The position numbers and the translations under genes are program-made. Shown here in pieces: positions 35,585-45,383 of a DNA stretch of 64,000 nt (its first letter is position 1; every line of letters starts with the position of its first letter). The stretch comes from Dokdonella_A ginsengisoli. GTDB lineage: Bacteria; Pseudomonadota; Gammaproteobacteria; Xanthomonadales; Rhodanobacteraceae. The stretch is from NCBI RefSeq assembly GCF_042652785.1, contig NZ_JBHSHD010000008.1, positions 124,001 to 188,000 on the forward strand, given 5' to 3'. The notes under the pieces were generated by a model. That model ran no database searches, was not told the DNA's origin, and saw only the letters and a list, made by a program, of their open reading frames with translations.

Positions 35585-38491
35585 TCAGGCCGGCCGCACG
35601 CCGAGGCGCCGCGCCAGTTCGCGCGCGCGGCGCAGCGTGTTCTCCGGTTGCGGTTTTTTTGCCAGGCGCGGCATCGCCTTGCCGACGTCCGCGCGAGCCG
35701 CGGCGACGTCGCCCTCGTCCAGGCGCAGCGCGGCCCGGGCCAGATACAGCTCGCCGAGCGGCGCCGCGTCTCCCGCTGCGTCCGGCCGTTCGAGCACGGC
35801 GCGCGCGTCCTCGAGCAGCGTCGCCGCCTCCGCGCGCTGCGCGGCGTCGCGCATCGCGACGAGACTGTCCGCCAGGGCGATGCGCGCGACGGCGATCTCG
35901 GGGTGGCCGGCGGCGTAGATCTTCGACGTCAGCGCCAGCACGATCCGCCGCTGTGCGGCCGCTTCGGCGTAGCGCGCCTGCGCGTGGCGCAGCTCGCCGA
36001 GCACGCTCGCTGCGTAGCCGCCGAGGTATTCGTCCTGCGGCAGGCGCGCGAGCACGCCCTGCGCCTCCAGGCACGCCGCTTCGGCTTCGGCGAGGCGTCC
36101 GGCGCGCACCAGCGCACCGGCGCGCTTGAGCGTAGAGGTGGCGACGTACGCGCTTTCCCCGGTGGCGGCGCGAAACGTCGCGACGGCCTGCGCATAACGC
36201 TGCACGGCCGCGTCGGCGCGGCCGCGGGCGAGCAGCAGGTCGGCCTGGAACTGCAACGCCTGCGCGTACGGTCCGGAGGCCTGCCCCGCGGCGAGGATCG
36301 CAATCGCCTCGTCGATGGCTTTCTCGGCCGCGTCCAGGTCGCCGCGACGGCGCTGCAGATCGGCCACCCGGGTCAGCATGCTGGCGAGGGTGGCGTGGCC
36401 GGCCGGCAGCTGCGCGCGCACCACGCGCAGCGCCGCCGCGTATTCGGCCAGCGCCTCGTCCTCGCGGTCGAGCACGCGCAGCACGTCGGCGATCGAGGCG
36501 TGCAGCATCGCCGTGCGCACGTGTTCCTCGCCGCTCGCACCGACCGTGATGCGCAAGGCTTCGCGGTACGTGCGCAGCGCGTCCTCGTAGCGCGGAATCT
36601 CCTGCTGCACCTTGCCCAGGGTGAGCAGGTGCGGCACGAGCCGCACGGAATCGCCGCCCCAGGCCGCGCGCGCGACCTCGAGCGCGTGCCGTGCGAGCCG
36701 CTCGGCCTCGGCGTGGTTCGCCTTCACCAGTTCGATCAGGGCCAGCTTCGATTCGGCCGGCAGGATCGACGGCGTCTGGCCCTCGCCCGCCGCGCGCAGC
36801 CGCGCGAGCGCGTCGCGGAACATCGGCTCGGCCGCCTGCATGTCGCCGCCGGCACTCACCGCGTCGGCGTACGAGGCCAGCGCCTTCGCGGCAGCGACGC
36901 TGTCCGCGCCCGACGCGCGGCGCTGCAGATTCCACGCCCGCTCGAGGGTCTGTGCGGCGTTCTCGCGATCGTCGAGACCGATCTGGATCTCGCCCAGATC
37001 GCGCAGCAGTTCGGCCTGCAGGTCCGGATCGGAGGCCAGCGTGGCATCCGTCTGGACGACGCCTTCGCGGACCAGGTCGGTTGCCGAACGCGCGCGCGCC
37101 TTCGCGCGGCTGATCGGATCCTGCTCGCGGAACAGCGCGAGGATGAAGTCCTTCACGCGCTCGGTGCGCGCGAGCTGGCGCTGCGCCAGCACGCGCTCGG
37201 CGTCCGCGCGCTGCGCCTGCTGGCGCGCGACGCCGGCCTGCCACAGTGCGACGCCGAAGCCGCCGAGCAGGGCGCAGGCGACGAGCGCCGATGCGGCGAC
37301 GCCGGCGCGATGGCGGCGCACGAACTTGCCCAGGCGATACGCCGCCGAATCCGCGCGCGCCTCGATCGGCCGGCCGTCGAGCCAGCGGCGCAGGTCGGCG
37401 GCGAACGCGGCCGCCGTCGCGTAGCGCCGCGCCGGTTCGCGCTGCAGCGCTGTGGCGATGATCAGGTCGAGGTCGCCGGACACGCTGCGCACGAGGCTGC
37501 GGCGGTCGAGCGCGGCGCCGTAGAGCCCGGCGACGCGATCCGGCGGCAGGCCGCTCGCGATTGTGCTGGCGCGCAGGGTGATCTCCTTCGTCGCGTCCTC
37601 GGCCAGCTGCGCGGCGCGGCGCCGCTGCGGCAGCTCGCCGACCAGCAGCTCGCACAGCACGAGGCCGAGCGCGTACACGTCGGTCGCGGTGCCCACCGGT
37701 TCGCCGAGAATCTGCTCGGGCGCCGCGTAAGCGGGGGACAGCACGCGCCACGCGGTGCCGGTCAGCGTCTGCTCGCCGCCTTCCTCGATCAGCTTGGCGA
37801 TGCCGAAGTCGAGCACGCGCGGCTGCCCGTCGCGGTCGACCAGCACGTTGGAGGGCTTGAGGTCGCGATGCACGATCAGGTTGGCGTGCGCGTAGGCGAC
37901 CGCGTCGGCAGCGACGGCGAGCAGCGCGACGCGCGTGCGCACGTCGGCCTGCCGCTGCGCGGCGTACTGCGTGATCGTGGTGCCGTCGACGTACTCCATG
38001 ACGTAGTACGGGCGACGGCTCGCGCTCATCCCGCCGTCCAGCAGGCGCACGACGTGCGGATGCGACAACCGCGCGAGGATGCGCCGCTCCTGCAGGAAGC
38101 GGCGCACGATGGCGTGGCTGTCCATGCCGGGCCTGAGCAGCTTGACCGCGACGTGCTGCTCGTAGGCGCCGTCGATGCGCTCGGCCAGCCAGACCACGCC
38201 CATGCCGCCCTCGCCGAGCCGGCGCAGCAGGCGATAGGGTCCGGCCACGGCGCCGACGGAGGCATCGCCGCCGGCGAGCTCGGCGAATGCCGGCATCGCC
38301 TGCATCGCACCGCCCTCGAGCAGTGCGTGATCGGCTTCGTCGGCGGCGAGCAGGGCTTCCACTTCGCGCGCCAGCGCGGGATCTTCCCGCGCGATCTGCG
38401 CCAGTCGCGCCGCGCGCTGCGCGGGCGCCAGTTCGACCAGCTCGTCGAACGACGCGGCGATCTCGGCCCAGCGCTCGGCGGGGACGGACAT
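35585..38491 (-). CDS. transmembrane Ser/Thr protein kinase with TPR-like domain
   Basis: A 968-residue protein starting at the ATG at 38491, 4 bp after the sigma-factor stop. The kinase domain covers about 86-345: glycine loop GEGGMG (93-98), K117, catalytic HRDLKPSN (D210), DFG (228-230) and APEQ. A TM helix follows near residue 410 (ASALVACALLGGFGVALW). The C-terminal half is a long array of TPR-like helices (LGEIQIGLDDRENAAQTLERAW, YEDALRTYREALRI, RGDLDAAEKAIDEAIAIL). Such kinases next to ECF genes are known in Xanthomonas citri (PknS) and Vibrio (PknT), where the kinase activates the sigma factor by phosphorylation. The same logic is inferred here. Confidence 0.9.
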   Translation of the reverse strand: MSVPAERWAEIAASFDELVELAPAQRAARLAQIAREDPALAREVEALLAADEADHALLEGGAMQAMPAFAELAGGDASVGAVAGPYRLLRRLGEGGMGVVWLAERIDGAYEQHVAVKLLRPGMDSHAIVRRFLQERRILARLSHPHVVRLLDGGMSASRRPYYVMEYVDGTTITQYAAQRQADVRTRVALLAVAADAVAYAHANLIVHRDLKPSNVLVDRDGQPRVLDFGIAKLIEEGGEQTLTGTAWRVLSPAYAAPEQILGEPVGTATDVYALGLVLCELLVGELPQRRRAAQLAEDATKEITLRASTIASGLPPDRVAGLYGAALDRRSLVRSVSGDLDLIIATALQREPARRYATAAAFAADLRRWLDGRPIEARADSAAYRLGKFVRRHRAGVAASALVACALLGGFGVALWQAGVARQQAQRADAERVLAQRQLARTERVKDFILALFREQDPISRAKARARSATDLVREGVVQTDATLASDPDLQAELLRDLGEIQIGLDDRENAAQTLERAWNLQRRASGADSVAAAKALASYADAVSAGGDMQAAEPMFRDALARLRAAGEGQTPSILPAESKLALIELVKANHAEAERLARHALEVARAAWGGDSVRLVPHLLTLGKVQQEIPRYEDALRTYREALRITVGASGEEHVRTAMLHASIADVLRVLDREDEALAEYAAALRVVRAQLPAGHATLASMLTRVADLQRRRGDLDAAEKAIDEAIAILAAGQASGPYAQALQFQADLLLARGRADAAVQRYAQAVATFRAATGESAYVATSTLKRAGALVRAGRLAEAEAACLEAQGVLARLPQDEYLGGYAASVLGELRHAQARYAEAAAQRRIVLALTSKIYAAGHPEIAVARIALADSLVAMRDAAQRAEAATLLEDARAVLERPDAAGDAAPLGELYLARAALRLDEGDVAAARADVGKAMPRLAKKPQPENTLRRARELARRLGVRPA

Positions 38492-38495
38492 GGGT

Positions 38496-39047
38496 CTACG
38501 CCGCTTCGATTTCGCGCTGCAGGAAGGCGCGCGCGCGGCGCCAGTCGCGCTTGAGGGAACGTTCGGAACGGTCGAGCACGCCGGCGATTTCCCCAAGCTC
38601 CAGGCCGGCGTAGAAGCGCATCTCCACCAGCGAGGCGAGCAGCGGGTCGACCGCGGCGAGCCGGGTCAGCGCCTCGTCGAGCTGCAGGACTTCTTCGCCG
38701 CGGCCGTCGGCCGCCGCCTGCAGCGCGGTCGTCTCGATCGACGCGAACTGCACGTCGCCGCCGCGTCGCTGCGCCGACCGCGCGCGCGCATGGTCGACCA
38801 CGATCTGGCGCATCGCGCGTGCGCAGAGCGCGAAGAAGTGCGCGCGGTCGTTGACTTCGAGGGCGCCGTGGCGGGCGAACTTGAGGTAGGCCTCGTGCAC
38901 GAGCGAGGTCGCGCGCATCTCGCCCTCGCCACGCAGCTGCACGGCGGCGACGCGGTGCAGCTCGTCGTAGAGCGCGGCGAACAGCCGCTCGGATGCCGCC
39001 CGGTCGCCGGTGCGCGCCTTGCCGATCAGTTCGGTGATGTCAGCCAT
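38496..39047 (-). CDS. ECF sigma factor paired with a Ser/Thr kinase
   Basis: A 183-residue protein; the ATG at 39047 follows GGGGGAC. Sigma region 2 includes RAASERLFAALYDELHRVAAVQL, RATSLVHEAYLKF and NDRAHFFALCARAMRQIVVDHARARSAQRRGG, a pattern of the TIGR02999/ECF43-like group. Region 4 has LASLVEMRFYAGLELGEIAGVLDRSERSLKRDWRRARAFLQ. No anti-sigma gene adjoins it; the kinase gene follows directly. In ECF43 systems activation is by kinase phosphorylation of a Thr in region 2.2, and T/S residues lie in the matching segment here. Targets are unknown; in X. citri the equivalent controls type VI secretion. Confidence 0.88.
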   Translation of the reverse strand: MADITELIGKARTGDRAASERLFAALYDELHRVAAVQLRGEGEMRATSLVHEAYLKFARHGALEVNDRAHFFALCARAMRQIVVDHARARSAQRRGGDVQFASIETTALQAAADGRGEEVLQLDEALTRLAAVDPLLASLVEMRFYAGLELGEIAGVLDRSERSLKRDWRRARAFLQREIEAA

Positions 39048-39365
39048 GCGTCCCCCGCCCTGGCTACGCTGCCATACAACGCGGGGGACGGCAAATCGCC
39101 TGCGGTGCGGCGGAGCGGGCAGAGCGAGAGAGAGACCGGAGCTTTTCGCTGGAATGCCGACTCTTGAGCAAGACGCATGCCTGAATTGCGTCGACATTGG
39201 CGAACCAAGTGTGGGTTTACCGGCTCATGCCAGATGGGTGACATCCCTCCCAGCCACCCGCGGTCTACAGACGATCGTTGCAGAGCCCTTACTGATCTTC
39301 ATCGGCAACTTAGACGATGAATGACGCTGTATCGCTGCAATTTCTTTCACCGGGAACTTCGGATA
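39048..39365. other. 318-bp gap, visibly less GC-rich, no gene recognised
   Basis: It contains the ECF promoter region at its left end and then, from about 39150, sequence poorer in GC than its surroundings that continues into the two-gene module. No convincing gene, terminator hairpin or integration-site repeat was found. It may be a remnant of the transfer that brought the module. Confidence 0.4.
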
Positions 39366-39791
39366 TCAGCCGTTGAGAACCGCCATGGAGTCCCGGACAT
39401 GTCGCGCCTGCTGTCGCGTGGTGTCTTGAGCGCCCGCCACGCATAGGAGCACACTTCGAGTTGTTGACGCGTTCAAAGTCAACACGTGTCGGATATGCCC
39501 CTTCCGCATCCGCCCCCGGAATACATCGATGTCATAGTCTTCCTGGCTGCGGAGATCGACCCACGTGAGCCTTTGAAGCTCGCCGCCGGGCACACCCAGA
39601 CCATAGCCGGGGTAAGGCGCGCCATGGTGGCATTCCGGTGGACGCAACTCTGCATATCGACTGGTCAGCAGTCGGAAAACCACGTCATCGCCCGCCGGGA
39701 CAGCCAGCACGATGAGATATTTGCCGAGCGACTCGCCTGTATCCGGGGCGGCATAGAAGGCGTCATGGTGATAGATGCCACCGACCTGCAT
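39366..39791 (-). CDS. unrecognised 141-aa partner of the Panacea-like protein; candidate toxin
   Basis: A 141-residue soluble protein beginning MQVGGIYHHDAFYAAPDTGES. Its ATG is 5 nt after the stop of the Panacea-like gene and no independent ribosome site is clear, so the two are probably translationally coupled. Visible features are a beta-rich start (GKYLIVLAVPAGDDVVFRLL, TSRYAELRPPECHHGAPYP), WVDLRSQEDYDIDVF, and a C-terminal amphipathic stretch. The N-terminal half loosely recalls PemK-like folds (G-x-Y-L-I-V-L), but I see no diagnostic catalytic residues. Base composition is poorer in GC than its neighbours, consistent with transfer. In Panacea modules the variable neighbour is usually the toxin, so that role is proposed here; it is inference. 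Confidence 0.6.
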   Translation of the reverse strand: MQVGGIYHHDAFYAAPDTGESLGKYLIVLAVPAGDDVVFRLLTSRYAELRPPECHHGAPYPGYGLGVPGGELQRLTWVDLRSQEDYDIDVFRGRMRKGHIRHVLTLNASTTRSVLLCVAGAQDTTRQQARHVRDSMAVLNG

Positions 39792-39796
39792 ACGGG

Positions 39797-40363
39797 TCAG
39801 CGCGAAGTGCCGAGTGCCGTTCGGATCGCGGCTTGCTCATTGGCAAATTCCCGCACGACTTGCGCATGCGGATCGCTGTCGGGAATCGCAAGCATGTAGG
39901 GAATACGGTGATTGAAGCCGCGGCCCGAATCCCAAATCTTAGACCAGGGCCCCAGCTCGTCATGAGTAAAGTTGATCAGCGGCTGGGAACGTTCGCCGCG
40001 GAAGCGTTCGGCAAGCTGATGCATGATCCGCAGCTCCCGAGGCGTAAAGTGACTATCGTCGAACGCTGCCTTGGGTACGACCTTGAGCAGGTCGTAGTCG
40101 AAAACACGCTCGGGTTGGATTTCAATCGCCTCGGAGAAATCGGGTTGCCACTGCTCCCACTCTTGAAAGAAAGCTGCCGGAACCGGCCCTAGCTTCCACG
40201 CACTGTAGTCCAGTCCTGTCACACTGCGACCAGTCTGGCGAAAGTGTTCAAAATCGAGCAGGTAGAGCAATTTGATCAGCTTGATCTTCCCGCAGTGCTC
40301 GGTGTTTGAAGCGAAGTAGACAACCGCATTGATCAGCTTCTCACGCTCATGGGGCTTCAGCAT
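39797..40363 (-). CDS. Panacea/SocA-like (DUF4065) protein, candidate antitoxin
   Basis: A 188-residue protein; the ATG at 40363 has GGAGG 8 nt upstream. It has the DUF4065 (SocA-like, Panacea) pattern: LINAVVYFASNTEHCGKIKL then KLLYLLDFEHFRQTGRSVTG, LDYSAWKLGPVP, FSEAIEIQPERVFDY, FTPRELRIMHQLAERFRGERS and a C-terminal FTHDELGPWSKIWD. Panacea domains act as antitoxins for very diverse toxins, or as proteolytic adaptors in SocA. It is first in a leftward two-gene unit. It lies in an island of lower GC content next to groEL's terminator, away from any other defence gene. Family call is good; antitoxin function is inferred from family and neighbour. Confidence 0.8.
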   Translation of the reverse strand: MLKPHEREKLINAVVYFASNTEHCGKIKLIKLLYLLDFEHFRQTGRSVTGLDYSAWKLGPVPAAFFQEWEQWQPDFSEAIEIQPERVFDYDLLKVVPKAAFDDSHFTPRELRIMHQLAERFRGERSQPLINFTHDELGPWSKIWDSGRGFNHRIPYMLAIPDSDPHAQVVREFANEQAAIRTALGTSR

Positions 40364-40448
40364 GCAATGGCCCTCCAGCGAAGCGTGGGCAGGGTAATGC
40401 GCTCGAGGAGTGGCCGCAAGCACAGTCGGAAGTAGTCGTGGAACAAAA

Positions 40449-40470
40449 AGCCCCGCATCGCTGCGGGGCT
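40449..40470 (-). terminator. bidirectional intrinsic terminator after groEL
   Basis: AGCCCCGCA (40449-40457), loop TCGC, TGCGGGGCT (40462-40470), flanked by A-run on the left (40445-40449) and TTT on the right. For leftward groEL transcripts this gives a 9-bp GC-rich stem followed by a U-run. It also insulates the Panacea module, whose promoter must lie between 40364 and 40445. Confidence 0.85.
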
Positions 40471-40511
40471 TTTCGTGTGGAGCGTCGGCGCGAGGGTTCC
40501 CTCGCCCCGGC

Positions 40512-40533
40512 CCCCTCCCGCACGCGGGAGAGG
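40512..40533. repeat. degenerate REP palindrome after groEL
   Basis: CTCCCGC-AC-GCGGGAG with flanking CCC/AGGG and an adjacent CCCTCGCCCC arm. It belongs to the same family as the palindromes at 15861 and 25120 but lacks two bases of the left arm. It lies between the groEL stop and the terminator. Confidence 0.6.
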
Positions 40534-40550
40534 GTGAAGTACGGACCTTC

Positions 40551-42197
<1,647 letters not shown>

Positions 42198-42206
42198 GGT
42201 AGGGCT

Positions 42207-42327
42207 CCGGGATTCGGGATTCGGGATTGGGGATTCGGAAAAAGCGGAGGCGGGACTTGAGGTGACGGGATCGGATCCGGAGCGGGTCTGCTCTGACGAA
42301 TCACCAATCTCCAATCACCAATCCCGG
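42207..42327. repeat. inverted GGGATTCGG-type repeat pair between groES and groEL
   Basis: The left arm (42207-42239) is a short tandem array of GGGATTCGGGATT-type units; the right arm (about 42299-42327) is the reverse complement type, AATCACCAATCTCCAATCAC. They could fold into a long hairpin between the two chaperonin genes and affect the groES:groEL ratio. The groEL ribosome site is formed at the edge of the left arm. Confidence 0.7.
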
Positions 42328-42332
42328 CCCTC

Positions 42333-42623
42333 TCACTTCTCGACGACGGCGATCAGGTCTTCTTCGCGCATGACCAGCAGTTCCTGGCCGTCGACCTTGA
42401 CCTCGGTGCCGCTGTACTTGCCGAACAGCACGATGTCGCCGACCTTGACCGCCATCGGGCGGACCTTGCCGTCTTCCTGGATCTTGCCGGTACCGGCGGC
42501 GACGACTTCGCCTTTGACCGGCTTTTCGGCGGCGGCGTCGGGGATCACGATGCCACCGGCCGACTTCGTCTCGGCTTCCAGACGCTTGATGATGACGCGG
42601 TCGTGCAACGGGCGAAGCTTCAT
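42333..42623 (-). CDS. groS: co-chaperonin GroES
   Basis: A 96-residue protein with the complete GroES pattern: MKLRPLHDRVIIKRLEAETKSAGGI, the mobile loop ETKSAGGIVIPDAAAEKP, GEVVAAGTGK, VGDIVLFGKYSGTEVKVDGQELLVMREEDLIAVVE. It caps the GroEL ring. The ribosome site is GGAG (TTGACGGAGACTCTCCAATG). It is first in the groES-groEL operon, with a CIRCE element about 50 bp upstream. Confidence 0.98.
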   Translation of the reverse strand: MKLRPLHDRVIIKRLEAETKSAGGIVIPDAAAEKPVKGEVVAAGTGKIQEDGKVRPMAVKVGDIVLFGKYSGTEVKVDGQELLVMREEDLIAVVEK

Positions 42624-42672
42624 TGGAGAGTCTCCGTCAACTGATTGAAAGAAAAGGGGTTTGAGAAAGTTG

Positions 42673-42699
42673 TTAGCACTTGAATCTTGTGAGTGCCAA
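42673..42699 (-). promoter_or_regulatory. CIRCE element (HrcA operator) upstream of groES
   Basis: TTAGCACTT, 9-nt spacer, GAGTGCCAA. The consensus is TTAGCACTC-N9-GAGTGCTAA; arms match at 8 of 9 positions each. On the coding strand TTGGCA and TAACAA are 18 bp apart within and next to it, a possible sigma-70 promoter that HrcA would block. hrcA is not in this window. Confidence 0.9.
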
Positions 42700-42896
42700 G
42701 TTTAGCGGCGAACGCTCCCCGAAGAAAGGCTCGCCGACCCGCAGCGACAGATGCAGCCGGCGGCGGACGTTTCAAGAGGCCCGTTCCCGTACCCGTCCGA
42801 TCCGGGCAGGCCGCGGCGACATGTGCGCGTCACCGCCCCCGCGCTAGACTTCGGCCCGCGTCTACGCTCGGACGCTTGTTTCTGGGGAAATTCCGC

Positions 42897-45146
42897 ATGT
42901 CCTTTCGCCGCGACGCCCTGCGGGCGTCCTTGTCGTTGCTTTTCCTTGCGGGCACGGCGCCCGCGTTCGCCCAGTACGTCGCGCTGACCGGCACGCCGGC
43001 CACGCAGACCTTCGACTCGCTCGCCTCCGGCGGCACCGGCACGACCCTGCCGGACGGCTGGTACCTCCTCGAGACCGGCAACAACGCCAACACCAGCTAC
43101 GCCGCCGACGACGGCAGCACCAATTCCGGCAACACCTACAGCTACGGCGCCAGCGGCAGCGGCGAACGTGCGCTGGGCCTGCTGCGCTCCGGTTCGCTGT
43201 CGCCGACGGTCGGCGCGCGCCTGCGCAACGATTCCGGCGCGGCGATCAGCGAGATCGCGGTCAGCTACACCGGCGAGCAGTGGCGCCTGGGCGCCGCCGG
43301 CCGCGCCGACACCCTGCACGTTCAGTACAGCCTCGACGCGACCTCGCTCGGCGACGAAGGGGCTTTGTGGACCGACGTGCCGGCGCTGGACCTGTCCTCG
43401 CCCGTCACCGAAGGCACCGCCGGCAAGCTCGACGGCAACCTCGCCGCGAACCGCAGCGCGATCTCCGGCTCGATCACCGGCCTGAACCTGGCCCCGTCGG
43501 CGAGCGTGTGGGTGCGCTGGGTCGACGCCGACATCTCCGGCCCCGAAGACGGCCTCGCGCTGGACGACGTCACGTTCGCGATCGCCGGCGACCCGCCGGT
43601 CGACGTGCCGCCGACCGTGGTCGCCGTCGCGCCCGCCGACGGCGCCACCAACGTCGCCCTCGGCGCCGTGCTCAGCGTGACCTTCAGCGAGGAAGTCACG
43701 GTGACCGCGCCGTGGTTCACGATCCAGTGCGCGACCTCGGGCAGCCATACCGCCACGGTCAGCGGCGGCCCCGGCGCCTACGCGCTCACGCCTTCGCCGG
43801 CGTTCGCCGCGAACGAGAGCTGCACCTGGACGACCCTCGCCGCCGGCGTGGTCGACCGCGACGGCACGCCGGACGCGCTCGCCGCCGACTACGTCGTCAC
43901 GTTCACCACTGCCGATCCGGCCAACACGCCGCCGACGGTGCTCTCCACGACGCCGGCCGACGGCGCCGCCAACGTCGCGCTCGCCAGCGACGTGCGCGTG
44001 ACCTTCAGCGAAGCCGTCACCACGACGAGCGGCGCCTTCGCGCTGGCCTGCGACGCGACGCCGGTCACGCTCGCCGAGACCGGCAGCGGCGACTCGCGCA
44101 CGCTGACCCCCGACACCGTGCTGCCCGCCGGCGCGACCTGCACCTTCACCATCGACGCCGACGGCGTGCGCAACATCGGCGGCGTTGCGATGGCGGCCGA
44201 CTACACGGTCACGTTCCACGTCGCCAGCGGCACCGTCGAGGGCTACTACGCGCAGGTCAACACCAGCAGTCCGGACCAGCTGCGCTGCTCGCTGCACGCG
44301 ACCATCCGCGGCCACACCGCGTACCCGTACAGCGGCTCGGGCACCAACACCTGGACCATCCTCGAACTGGCGCAGGAAGATCCCAACAACTCGGGCAAGA
44401 TCGTCGACGTGTACCGCAACCGCTCCTACACCAAGGTCAGCGACCGCGCCGGCACCGGTTCGGGCATCACCTACAACCGCGAGCACACCTGGCCGAACTC
44501 GCTCGGCTTCCCCGGCGCCACCGGCAACCTCGGCCTGCCGAACGCGCCGTACACCGACACGCACATGCTGTGGCTGTCCGACACGCAGTGGAACGCCGAC
44601 CGCGGCAACAAGCCGTTCGCCAACTGCGCAACCAACTGCGGCGAGCGCACCACCGAAGCCAACGGCGGCGTCGGCGGCGGCAGCGGCGTGTATCCGGGCA
44701 ACTCGAACTGGGTGAAGACCCCGGACGGCAACCAGGGCTCGTTCGAGGCGTGGAACCACCGCAAGGGCGAGATGGCGCGCGCGATCTTCTACATGGCGAT
44801 CCGCTACGAAGGCGGCGTCGACCCGGTCAGCGGCCAGAACGAACCCGAGCTCGAACTGACCGACGACCGCAGCCGCATCGTGCAGATGAACAACTACTCG
44901 CAGACCGCGTACATGGGCCTGCTCGGCGACCTGCTCGCCTGGCACCAGGCCGACCCGCCGGACGCCGCCGAGCTAGCGCGCAACGAGGTGATCCAGAGCT
45001 TCCAGGGCAACCGCAACCCGTTCGTCGACCATCCCGAATGGGCCACGCGCGCCCTGTTCGAATCGATCTCGCCGGCGACCTGCGAACTCACCCCGCCGGT
45101 CGACACCGACTCGATCTTCAAGAACGGGTTCGAGGCTGTGCCGTAA
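42897..45146 (+). CDS. secreted endonuclease I with Ig-like domains and NGFE tail
   Basis: A 749-residue protein; ATG at 42897 after GGGGAAATTCCGC. The signal peptide ends APAFAQ (residue about 26). An N-terminal beta-sandwich (to about 235) resembles those of secreted nucleases. Two Big_5/SbsA-type Ig-like domains follow (PPTVVAVAPADGATNVALGA; PPTVLSTTPADGAANVALAS). The C-terminal third is an endonuclease I (PF04231) domain with the His-Me finger YNREHTWPNSLGF, DTHMLWLSD, NGGVGGGSGVYPGNSNWVK and GEMARAIFYMAIRYEG. It should degrade extracellular DNA or RNA. The protein ends DSIFKNGFEAVP, matching the tail of the CSLREA protein. It is set between groES and cutA with the M64 peptidase. Confidence 0.9.
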   Translation: MSFRRDALRASLSLLFLAGTAPAFAQYVALTGTPATQTFDSLASGGTGTTLPDGWYLLETGNNANTSYAADDGSTNSGNTYSYGASGSGERALGLLRSGSLSPTVGARLRNDSGAAISEIAVSYTGEQWRLGAAGRADTLHVQYSLDATSLGDEGALWTDVPALDLSSPVTEGTAGKLDGNLAANRSAISGSITGLNLAPSASVWVRWVDADISGPEDGLALDDVTFAIAGDPPVDVPPTVVAVAPADGATNVALGAVLSVTFSEEVTVTAPWFTIQCATSGSHTATVSGGPGAYALTPSPAFAANESCTWTTLAAGVVDRDGTPDALAADYVVTFTTADPANTPPTVLSTTPADGAANVALASDVRVTFSEAVTTTSGAFALACDATPVTLAETGSGDSRTLTPDTVLPAGATCTFTIDADGVRNIGGVAMAADYTVTFHVASGTVEGYYAQVNTSSPDQLRCSLHATIRGHTAYPYSGSGTNTWTILELAQEDPNNSGKIVDVYRNRSYTKVSDRAGTGSGITYNREHTWPNSLGFPGATGNLGLPNAPYTDTHMLWLSDTQWNADRGNKPFANCATNCGERTTEANGGVGGGSGVYPGNSNWVKTPDGNQGSFEAWNHRKGEMARAIFYMAIRYEGGVDPVSGQNEPELELTDDRSRIVQMNNYSQTAYMGLLGDLLAWHQADPPDAAELARNEVIQSFQGNRNPFVDHPEWATRALFESISPATCELTPPVDTDSIFKNGFEAVP

Positions 45147-45156
45147 GGATTCGAAC

Positions 45157-45183
45157 CCACGCCCCTCCGCGAGAGGGGCGTGG
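45157..45183 (+). terminator. strong hairpin after the endonuclease gene
   Basis: CCACGCCCCTC (45157-45167) pairs perfectly with GAGGGGCGTGG (45173-45183), loop CGCGA. There is no T-run, so it is a poor classical terminator; it may protect the mRNA 3' end or work with the second hairpin at 45222-45245. Confidence 0.45.
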
Positions 45184-45221
45184 TCCGAACCATCGGAAAC
45201 TTCTTCACGAGAACCGACGCG

Positions 45222-45245
45222 AACCCTGCGGTTTTCCGCAGGGTT
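45222..45245 (+). terminator. perfect 10-bp hairpin, probable terminator
   Basis: AACCCTGCGG, loop TTTT, CCGCAGGGTT: perfectly paired, followed by CATCTTCGCTTTCC, a T-rich but broken tail. It lies 76 bp after the endonuclease stop and 139 bp before the peptidase start, so it most likely ends the nuclease transcript. Its reverse strand also has AACCC...GGGTT. Confidence 0.55.
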
Positions 45246-45323
45246 CATCTTCGCTTTCCTGCACCACTCCCGCGGCTGATGTACATCCCGCCGGTACCGC
45301 GCCGATACGTACGAAGTTATTCG

Positions 45324-45352
45324 TTGACCTGACTCCGCCGCCGTGCTCGAAT
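45324..45352 (+). promoter_or_regulatory. candidate sigma-70 promoter of the M64 peptidase gene
   Basis: TTGACC (45324-45329), 17-bp spacer, TCGAAT (45347-45352). The -35 matches consensus at 5 of 6 and the -10 at 4 of 6. The start codon lies 31 bp downstream. Confidence 0.45.
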
Positions 45353-45383
45353 CGCCGCCAACCAAGGCGGTGGGGATCCGGGC

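Noticed and set aside
39010..39324. A 104-codon plus-strand ORF upstream of the Panacea module
   Set aside because: It begins inside the ECF gene on the opposite strand, has no ribosome site and no recognisable family.
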